Source of the DNA: Spirochaetaceae bacterium
Lineage (GTDB): Bacteria; Spirochaetota; Spirochaetia; CADAEX01
Assembly: GCA_009778835.1 (NCBI GenBank)
Contig: WRFK01000047.1
Location: 1 to 9,540 of the forward strand
Length of the DNA: 9,540 nt
Direction: 5' to 3'
Both the position numbers and the translations under genes were made by a program. Positions 1 to 5,706 of this stretch are shown one piece after another. Under the pieces are notes generated by a model, which was not told the origin of the DNA, ran no database searches, and worked only from the letters and a program-made list of their open reading frames with translations. Positions within the stretch are counted from its first letter, which is position 1; the number at the start of each line of letters is the position of its first letter.

Positions 1-56
1 TAATTCCACGAAATGCATATCTAGTATTTGAATTGGAACTTATAGACTTCAAGTAA
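1..56 (+). CDS. 3' end of FKBP-type peptidyl-prolyl cis-trans isomerase (partial)
   Basis: Reading from base 3, the window opens with 17 codons (IPRNAYLVFELELIDFK) closed by TAA at 54-56. This matches the very conserved last beta strand of FKBP-type prolyl isomerases, usually of the form IPPNA-L-FEVELLDI before the stop. Only the C-terminal tail is present; the active-site pocket lies before the window. Family members catalyse cis-trans isomerisation of X-Pro bonds and act as folding helpers, often in the periplasm when they carry a signal peptide, which cannot be judged here. The stop is 8 nt from the radA start, so the two genes are probably cotranscribed. The assignment rests on a short motif, but length, position at the stop and residue pattern all agree. 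Confidence 0.72.
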   Translation, partial: IPRNAYLVFELELIDFK

Positions 57-64
57 AAGAGAAT

Positions 65-1456
65 ATGCAAAAAGAGAAAACAAGATATATATGCGATATA
101 TGCGGCCATGAAGAGGCAAAATGGGCAGGCAAATGTCCTGCCTGCCTCTCGTGGAACAGTTTTTCAGAAATCTCTCTTCCGCCCGGAAGCAAACACAATT
201 CATCTAAAAAAAATTCATCAGCAAAAAAGCATGCTATTTCTATTGCAGAAATTGCATCAGATAAAAATACAGTAATACTTAAAGACTGTGGCATAGAAGA
301 GATAAACAGAGTCCTTGGCGGCGGTATTGTTTCCGGAAGTGTCATACTCATTGGCGGAGAACCCGGAATTGGAAAATCAACTCTAATGATGCAGCTTGCT
401 CAAAAAATATCAAATACCAGTAAAGTTCTTTATATATCAGGAGAAGAATCACAGCCTCAAATACGGCTGCGCTCAGACCGGCTTGATATAAAAGAGAGCG
501 GAGAACTTATTTTTATTTTTACTTCCGATCTATACACTGTAAAAGATACAATCAACAGCCTTAAACCAGATACAGTGATTGTTGACTCAATACAGACTCT
601 CTTTTCCCCGGAAGCAGGCTCGGTTCCCGGAACCATCAACCAGCTAAAGTATTGCTGCCAGGAACTTATCGATATAATCAAGTCAGCCGATGCTTCACTT
701 TTTTTAATTGCGCATGTTACTAAAGAAGGTATAATCGCAGGGCCAAAATCAATAGAACACATGGTAGATACTGTTTTATATTTTGAACATTCTGAAAATG
801 ATATGCGGATATTGCGCGCTGTAAAAAACAGATTTGGCTCCATAGATGAACTTGCTCTTTTTAAAATGAAGAGCAATGGACTACAGCAGATAACTTCGCC
901 GGAAAATAGTTTTCTTATACACAGGGAAAAGAATAATCCTCCGGGAATCTGCATAGCAACAATCCATGAAGGTTCAAGAGTTTTTCTTGTTGAGATTCAG
1001 GCTCTTACTGTTCCTGCCAAGGGAGGGCTTTCAAGAGTTTTTTCAGACAGGATAGACAGTTCAAGAATTTCAAGGATTGCTGCTGTTCTTGAAAAACAAA
1101 CAGGGGTAAGATTTTCTGATCAGGATATTTATATAAATGTTGCAGGTGGAATGAAAATAAAAGAGGTTGGAGTTGATCTTCCTGCAGCTCTTGCCCTCTA
1201 CTCAAGCCGCACAGGTATTCCAATAAATCAGGGAACAGCCGCAGCAGGAGAATTGAGCCTTACAGGAGAGATACGCTCTGTCCCATTCATTAGCAAAAGA
1301 TTAAAATCTGCTTCAAGTTGCGGCATAAAAGAGTTTTACTCTTCAAAAGCCTCTTTGGAGGATTCCTCAAAAGAAAACACTGATAGCAAATCACCTAAAG
1401 ATAAACATATAACAGCGGAGACAATAAACGAGCTCATAAAAATTTTGTTTAAATAA
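65..1456 (+). CDS. radA: DNA repair protein RadA (Sms)
   Basis: RadA is a RecA-like, DnaB-related ATPase that promotes branch migration and helps process recombination intermediates in the cytoplasm. The protein is 463 aa, normal for the family. An N-terminal four-cysteine zinc finger is complete (C10, C13, C24, C27). The ATPase core follows with Walker A GEPGIGKST at about 98-106, an SGEES motif at 125-129 and a Walker B-like VIVDSIQT at 171-178. The RadA signature KNRFG lies at 254-258. The Lon-like C-terminal domain runs from about 300 and contains the conserved GGMKIKE-GVDLPAALAL stretch. The start is the only ATG near the FKBP stop, with a weak AAAAGAGA ribosome binding site at 55-62. 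A Ser/Lys/Asp-rich segment at about 424-445 lies near the C-terminus. No clear terminator follows; the gene converges on the YhcG-like gene 142 nt away. Confidence 0.97.
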   Translation: MQKEKTRYICDICGHEEAKWAGKCPACLSWNSFSEISLPPGSKHNSSKKNSSAKKHAISIAEIASDKNTVILKDCGIEEINRVLGGGIVSGSVILIGGEPGIGKSTLMMQLAQKISNTSKVLYISGEESQPQIRLRSDRLDIKESGELIFIFTSDLYTVKDTINSLKPDTVIVDSIQTLFSPEAGSVPGTINQLKYCCQELIDIIKSADASLFLIAHVTKEGIIAGPKSIEHMVDTVLYFEHSENDMRILRAVKNRFGSIDELALFKMKSNGLQQITSPENSFLIHREKNNPPGICIATIHEGSRVFLVEIQALTVPAKGGLSRVFSDRIDSSRISRIAAVLEKQTGVRFSDQDIYINVAGGMKIKEVGVDLPAALALYSSRTGIPINQGTAAAGELSLTGEIRSVPFISKRLKSASSCGIKEFYSSKASLEDSSKENTDSKSPKDKHITAETINELIKILFK

Positions 1457-1598
1457 GTTCGCTGTTCTGGTATAAAACCACATTTAATTTAAATTTGACA
1501 TGCCAAATCTCGAAGCCTACTAGCTGAACTGCTCAATTCCCAGCGCTATCAAAAAAAGCTGCCCATCTTCAAACCCAGGTAACCATCTCTTAGCTATT

Positions 1599-2681
1599 CT
1601 ATTTCCTTTTACCGTTCACCTCGCTGATCATTGTACCTCGCATCTCATGCAAATAACAGGCATTCCGTTCAAGCTCCGCCGTTAGCTCTTCTTCACTAGG
1701 AAGAATTAATTTGTACTTTGACGCAAAAATTTGCCGGCTCTCTGCCAGAACAGAATATTTTGCTATTACTTCATCCTTTTCTGTACATAAAATAATGCCA
1801 ATAGTAGGGTTATCGCCCCTGCCCCGTTTCAGATTATCAAACATACGCACATACATATCCATCTGTCCAATATCCTGATGGCTCAGTTTTTGTGTTTTCA
1901 AATCAATAACAACAAAGCATTTTAAGAGATAATTGTAAAACACAAGGTCGATGTAGAAGTGTGTTGTTTCAGAACTGATACGAAACTGACGATCGACAAA
2001 GGAAAACCCTCTGCCCATCTCAAGAAGGAATTTCTGCAAATGACTGATTATTGCAGATTCAATGCTGTTTTCTTTTGGAGAAGGATTTTCCGGCAAATCA
2101 AGGAACTCAAGAACATATGGGTCTTTTATTAACTCTTCTTTTGTAAGAGTATCTGCGGATTCTGTTTCAGGCAAAGTGAGTTTTTGTGATGATAATAACC
2201 GCCTAAAATAGCCTGTCCTGATATTACGTTCCAGAACACGGACACTCCACCCCTGTACCCGTGCTTCATTCAAATAGTATTGACGAGATTTTTCACTGTT
2301 AAGGCGCATAATCAGGCGTATATGAGACCAGCTCAATTCTCTACACAGTGTGTAGAGAATCTCATTATTTGGCCAGATAAGGTAAAACTGCCTGAAATTC
2401 CACAGATTAGCCTCAGAAAAACCTCTGCCAAAAGTATCACTTAAATAACGGGATAAATTGACAAGTAATTGTTCGCCGTAATTCGCACGTTCTTTTCCCT
2501 GCTGCTCCTGCTCAACGATTCGCTTGCCGATGTTCCAGTATGTCTCCACCATGGCAGAGTTAACTGCGGCATAAACTTTGTTGCGTCCTGCACTCAATAT
2601 CTTTGAAATATCAGCAAAAAAACACTTTTCACTGGCAGATGCTGCAACAATATTTCGCTTATTTTTATCTGGTTTTACCAT
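1599..2681 (-). CDS. YhcG/DUF1016-family PDDEXK nuclease-like protein
   Basis: This 360-aa protein has the two-part layout of the YhcG (DUF1016) family. The N-terminal helical domain (about 25-165) holds AAVNSAMVETYWNIGKRIVE, FGRGFSEANLWNFRQFY and RELSWSHIRLIMR, all hallmarks. The C-terminal PDDEXK-like domain (about 185-345) has a helix with E208, then FYIDLVFYN with D245, then VVIDLKTQKLSHQDIGQM with D260 and K262. The last motif is D-x-K rather than E-x-K, which I recall as usual in this subfamily. Biochemical function is poorly known; nuclease activity is inferred from the fold. Such genes are patchily distributed and often sit near restriction-modification or mobile genes, but no methylase or specificity subunit is adjacent here. 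The ATG has AAAGGG 5 nt upstream. Some stretches are visibly more GC-rich than the surrounding genes (28 of 60 bases at 2461-2520). A 25-nt palindrome lies inside the gene. Confidence 0.88.
   Translation of the reverse strand: MVKPDKNKRNIVAASASEKCFFADISKILSAGRNKVYAAVNSAMVETYWNIGKRIVEQEQQGKERANYGEQLLVNLSRYLSDTFGRGFSEANLWNFRQFYLIWPNNEILYTLCRELSWSHIRLIMRLNSEKSRQYYLNEARVQGWSVRVLERNIRTGYFRRLLSSQKLTLPETESADTLTKEELIKDPYVLEFLDLPENPSPKENSIESAIISHLQKFLLEMGRGFSFVDRQFRISSETTHFYIDLVFYNYLLKCFVVIDLKTQKLSHQDIGQMDMYVRMFDNLKRGRGDNPTIGIILCTEKDEVIAKYSVLAESRQIFASKYKLILPSEEELTAELERNACYLHEMRGTMISEVNGKRK
2336..2360. repeat. 25-nt perfect palindrome inside the YhcG-like gene
   Basis: The arms ATTCTCTACACA (2336-2347) and TGTGTAGAGAAT (2349-2360) are exact reverse complements around a single central G at 2348. 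It encodes the conserved E-ILYTLCRE segment of the protein, so coding constraint may account for it. It could form a strong hairpin in either transcript or be a dimeric-protein binding site; there is no further evidence for either. Confidence 0.8.
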
Positions 2682-2713
2682 ACAAACCCTTTTCTGTAAA
2701 TGCTTTAATCCTA

Positions 2714-2728
2714 GCGGGAGAATCCCGC
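2714..2728. repeat. Short GC-rich inverted repeat upstream of the YhcG-like gene
   Basis: GCGGGA (2714-2719) and TCCCGC (2723-2728) form a perfect 6-bp stem with a GAA loop in otherwise AT-rich DNA, 32 nt before the YhcG-like ATG. It lacks a T-run on either side, so it is not an obvious terminator. It may be a 5' leader hairpin of that gene or part of a dispersed palindromic element. Confidence 0.5.
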
Positions 2729-2838
2729 AATACGCACACTACATTCCTTTTGTTTCGAGATATTGATAAATCTCTGGAAGTAATTACAGCGAAGATTTGT
2801 TTGTTGATTCAAAAAATCAGTTGGATTTTTTATAGAAG

Positions 2839-2889
2839 AAAAAAGGCTATGCAGGAAAGATCCTGATTTTCATCAGGATGACACAGCCT
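2839..2889 (-). terminator. Intrinsic terminator after the TraB-like gene
   Basis: Read on the minus strand, AGGCTGTG (2889-2882) pairs with CATAGCCT (2851-2844) over 8 bp including one G-U pair. Inside it, ATCCTGA (2879-2873) pairs perfectly with TCAGGAT (2866-2860). The outer stem runs directly into six T residues (2844-2839). It begins 42 nt past the TraB-like stop codon. On the plus strand the G-U becomes an A-C mismatch and no T-run follows, so termination should be directional. It separates the TraB-like gene from the YhcG-like gene downstream. Confidence 0.65.
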
Positions 2890-2931
2890 CCGTCATGCAG
2901 GTGAGGAAAACATTCTCATTGGAACAACAAC

Positions 2932-4119
2932 TTACGACAGCAGCGATGTAAGATATGGAATAGCAACAAATGTTCCTATAATACTTCCTATCGAAGACAA
3001 GAAGAACACAATAAGTATATGAGTAATCCTGTTTTTCCAAAAACCTTTCAGCGATGCAATATCTTCGGAAAGTTTTTCAAAATCTGCAACTTTTGGTTTT
3101 CTTAAAACAGTTTCAAGAAGGCCGGTAACCATACCTACACCAATTGTTGGATTCATGGTTGTAATGGGAGCTGCAAAAAAAGCAGCTATTATTGTAAGCG
3201 GATGAGCCATTGCGATCAGCGAGCCTAAAGCTGCCAAAGAACCGTTAATAATGACCCACCACATCATCATTGTAAGACTTGTATCTATCCCGGATTTAAA
3301 AAATCCTGCAACAAATAAAGCAATAACAGCAACAGGAATTAAAAAAGGAAGCATTTTTGAAATCTTCTTGGGAGGAGGGATTTCATTGAGTGAATCAATA
3401 TTAGTATCTTCTCCTGTACTAAACTTTTCTATCCAGTTTATCATTCCAGGAACATGCCCTGCTCCGACAACTGCTATGATTTTTTTCCCACTGGCTGTAT
3501 ATATTTTGGATGCAAGGAACTTATCTCTTTCGTCTATCAAAACTTCTTTTATTGATGGAAGAAAGTTTGCAAGTTCACTCATCATTCCGTCAAGTTCGCT
3601 TTTCTTTTTCATATTTTCAATATCGGTATCTGAAATCTTCTCGCTAAAAAAGACATTGCCGAAAAGAACAGCAAAAAGCTTGTTCTTGCCCCATAAGCTT
3701 GATTTTCTCCAGGCTTTTTTTAAAGTGATCTGAATATCCCTGTCTGCGAATGTGAATGGGATACCTTCGGATAGCGCTGTATCGATTGCAGCTTTCATCT
3801 CTTCGCCGGGTTTTATATCAAGAGATTTCCCTATTTTTTTCTGAAACGAAGAAAGAGCAAGATTTGCAAGCAGAAGAAAACCCTGTTTCTTTTTTATAAC
3901 TTTGAAAATATCCAGATCTTTCCATGAATTGGGCGATTGTAATGATTTATAACGGGCGGCATCAATCTCTACACATACATTGTCCGGCTTTTCTTCACGT
4001 ATTGTTTGAGAAACTTCTTCGGCGCTTTCTTTTGAAACATGAGCTGTCCCAATAATTATTATTTCTTTGTCATCTATTTCTATTTTTGTAATCGTGTCGC
4101 TGATTTCAGTAACTAACAA
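2932..4119 (-). CDS. TraB/PrgY-family membrane protein
   Basis: The 395-aa product belongs to the TraB/PrgY family, related to GumN and Tiki proteins. The soluble N-terminal part shows GTAHVS at 24-29, VCVEID at 48-53, FADRDIQITLKKAW at about 124-137 and GAGHVPGM at 219-226. The His and Glu residues in these motifs are the conserved ones, proposed to be metallopeptidase-like. The C-terminal part has about four hydrophobic segments (about 257-275, 284-302, 304-322, 366-388), including AHPLTIIAAFFAAPITTMNPTIG, typical of the family. Enterococcal plasmid TraB/PrgY reduces release or activity of the host sex pheromone; chromosomal members in spirochaetes, archaea and other groups have no settled role. 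The start codon is TTG, chosen because AAGGAG sits 6 nt upstream and no ATG precedes the GTAHVS motif. It lies 60 nt downstream of the TPR lipoprotein gene and may be cotranscribed with it. Confidence 0.92.
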   Translation of the reverse strand: MLVTEISDTITKIEIDDKEIIIIGTAHVSKESAEEVSQTIREEKPDNVCVEIDAARYKSLQSPNSWKDLDIFKVIKKKQGFLLLANLALSSFQKKIGKSLDIKPGEEMKAAIDTALSEGIPFTFADRDIQITLKKAWRKSSLWGKNKLFAVLFGNVFFSEKISDTDIENMKKKSELDGMMSELANFLPSIKEVLIDERDKFLASKIYTASGKKIIAVVGAGHVPGMINWIEKFSTGEDTNIDSLNEIPPPKKISKMLPFLIPVAVIALFVAGFFKSGIDTSLTMMMWWVIINGSLAALGSLIAMAHPLTIIAAFFAAPITTMNPTIGVGMVTGLLETVLRKPKVADFEKLSEDIASLKGFWKNRITHILIVFFLSSIGSIIGTFVAIPYLTSLLS

Positions 4120-4125
4120 ATTTTT

Positions 4126-4131
4126 CTCCTT
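4126..4131 (-). promoter_or_regulatory. Ribosome binding site that fixes the TTG start of the TraB-like gene
   Basis: AAGGAG on the minus strand (4131-4126) lies 6 nt before TTG at 4119-4117. The first in-frame ATG is far inside the conserved domain, so this site decides the start. Confidence 0.75.
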
Positions 4132-4136
4132 TAGCG

Positions 4137-4159
4137 CTTCATCTCCGTCTGAGACGAAG
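4137..4159 (-). repeat. Intercistronic hairpin between the TPR lipoprotein and TraB-like genes
   Basis: On the minus strand CTTCGTCTC (4159-4151) pairs with GAGATGAAG (4145-4137) over 9 bp with one G-U pair and an AGACG loop. An alternative inner fold uses the perfect palindrome CGTCT-G-AGACG (4146-4156). It ends 5 nt before the TraB-like ribosome binding site and has no T-run, so it is more likely an mRNA-stability, processing or translation element than a terminator. Confidence 0.5.
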
Positions 4160-4179
4160 TAAGCACCACATCAATGCTT

Positions 4180-5580
4180 CTACTGAACTTTCCAATTCGC
4201 TACTCTATATTCCAATGATTCAATAAATCCCAAATCTAAAATCTCTGTATAATATTTTTCACTAAGCATATTCTTTCCAAAAGTATCATAATATACCGCA
4301 ATATAAAACATCCCTTTCATTTTTGTAAAACTGTCTTCTTCATCTTTAAGTTTATTCAAAACAATTGTTTCATAATGAGGATCAATATACAATCTTGATA
4401 CATGAAAAAGCAGATCATCTTTCGGAATCTTATTCATATTCTCCCTGATAAGTTTGTTTGCCATCTCTTTTTCACCCGAGCTTATAAGAGATGCTGCGCC
4501 AAGTAATAAATATTCAGGACTTTTATCTATATTATATGCTTTAATAAAATAAATTGCCGCCTCGTTCCACTGCTTGCTTCTATATAACTGCAGCGCATAA
4601 GGGACAAAACCTCTTCTGTAATCGCTCTTTATCTCCAATGCTTTTTTATAATCAGCCAGTGCAAGATCATCTTTTTTCATCCATTCATTGGCCTGCGCCC
4701 TGTGGATATAGGCTATAAAAATGGAATCATCATACGAAAGAACTTTTGTGAAATCCTCTGCAGCAGAGCCATACCTACCACCGTAAAGCCTTGCCCTTCC
4801 CCTATCAAGGTAGTTCCATATATAATCAGAGTCAATTCTTACAGCTTCATCAAGATCTTTTTCTGCTCCCCTAAAATCATTATCACTTGATTTTATCTGC
4901 GATCTCTGGACATAAGCAAACATATTATCCGGACTATTTTCTATTACAGTATTAAACTGTTCAAGAGCTTCTTTGTTTTTCTTCTGGGCAAGAAGAACCA
5001 TTCCATAACCAAGAACAGCATCTTCTATATAGCCTTTTGAAGATACTACGTTTTTAAAATAAGACTCAGCTTTACTATAACTTTTTTCTCTTGCATAAAT
5101 TCTTCCCAATGAAATATTGGTATCAACATTATCCGGATCAATCGTAGCTATTTTTTCAAGAACCTTTTTCTCGCCATTTATGTCGCCTCTGATATTGTAA
5201 ATAAGAGAGCTATAATATAATGCAGTTACATTTGAATCATCTTCTTTTATTATTTCAGAAAGCACTGCCTCTGCTTCATCAAGTCTTTGGTTTTTGATCA
5301 GCAGAATAGCATAAAGAAGCGGGTCTTTTCCGTTCTCTTTTTCATATATTTGCAGGGCTTTATCCATATTTCCGCTTTCAGCTTCAATTGCAATTCTTTC
5401 AATAAGGGTATCTTCTTTATCTATTACAGTCTCATCTTTAGTATCTATTGCCGGAGATACTACAGTAGATACTGCAATCTTATCTGCAGGCTTTTTTTCA
5501 ACTGTAGTTTTTGTTGCGCATCCCAAAATTATAATTATCAGAAAAAAACTCATTAATAGTTTAAATATCTTTTTTATCAT
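4180..5580 (-). CDS. TPR-repeat lipoprotein
   Basis: A 466-aa predicted lipoprotein. The N-terminus has basic residues, a hydrophobic core (about 8-19) and a lipobox ILGC with Cys21, so after lipidation it should be anchored in the envelope. A Lys/Asp/Thr-rich linker runs to about 60. The body is a chain of tetratricopeptide-like helical pairs from about 62 to 370; the clearest units start near 153, 186, 220, 254, 288 and 322, with the usual A-x-x-x-A/F spacing such as YSKAESYF, NKEALEQF, LALADYKKAL and WNEAAIYF. The C-terminal 100 residues are less regular. TPR lipoproteins act as scaffolds for envelope protein complexes, but the partner cannot be read from the sequence. The ATG has GGAG 5 nt upstream. 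It is divergent from the 620-aa gene and lies upstream of the TraB-like gene. Confidence 0.88.
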   Translation of the reverse strand: MIKKIFKLLMSFFLIIIILGCATKTTVEKKPADKIAVSTVVSPAIDTKDETVIDKEDTLIERIAIEAESGNMDKALQIYEKENGKDPLLYAILLIKNQRLDEAEAVLSEIIKEDDSNVTALYYSSLIYNIRGDINGEKKVLEKIATIDPDNVDTNISLGRIYAREKSYSKAESYFKNVVSSKGYIEDAVLGYGMVLLAQKKNKEALEQFNTVIENSPDNMFAYVQRSQIKSSDNDFRGAEKDLDEAVRIDSDYIWNYLDRGRARLYGGRYGSAAEDFTKVLSYDDSIFIAYIHRAQANEWMKKDDLALADYKKALEIKSDYRRGFVPYALQLYRSKQWNEAAIYFIKAYNIDKSPEYLLLGAASLISSGEKEMANKLIRENMNKIPKDDLLFHVSRLYIDPHYETIVLNKLKDEEDSFTKMKGMFYIAVYYDTFGKNMLSEKYYTEILDLGFIESLEYRVANWKVQ

Positions 5581-5612
5581 TTATACTCCGCACTATATAG
5601 GGATATATATTT

Positions 5613-5618
5613 ATTATA
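5613..5618 (-). promoter_or_regulatory. Candidate -10 box for the TPR lipoprotein gene
   Basis: The minus strand reads TATAAT at 5618-5613, 33 nt before the ATG. The bases where a -35 would sit (ATTACT, 5641-5636) are poor, so support comes from the -10 hexamer alone in a very AT-rich region. Confidence 0.35.
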
Positions 5619-5624
5619 TTTGGA

Positions 5625-5654
5625 TTAAATATTCCAGTAATATTACAATATAAT
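5625..5654 (+). promoter_or_regulatory. Candidate promoter for the 620-aa gene
   Basis: A perfect TATAAT (5649-5654) has a weak TTAAAT -35 (5625-5630) at 18 nt. This would give a leader of about 45 nt. A second candidate, TTGCTT (5672-5677)-17 nt-TAAAAT (5695-5700), would start transcription at or next to the ATG at 5707. The sequence does not decide between them. Confidence 0.35.
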
Positions 5655-5706
5655 GCTAATTTTACTCAAGGTTGCTTTTTTATCCTCATGTTGATAAAAT
5701 AAGACT

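Noticed and set aside
1495..1523. TTGACA followed 17 nt later by TACTAG, a possible plus-strand promoter running antisense to the YhcG-like gene
   Set aside because: The -35 is perfect but the -10 matches consensus at only three positions, and nothing downstream on that strand looks like a gene.
2603..2866. 87-codon plus-strand open frame across the YhcG-like start and the intergenic region
   Set aside because: It overlaps the conserved start of the YhcG-like gene in antisense and runs into the terminator stem; its product has no recognisable features.
3251..3733. 160-codon plus-strand open frame opposite the TraB-like gene
   Set aside because: It lies wholly inside the well-supported TraB-family gene; its low-complexity Ser/Phe/Ile protein is what antisense reading of an AT-rich membrane gene gives.
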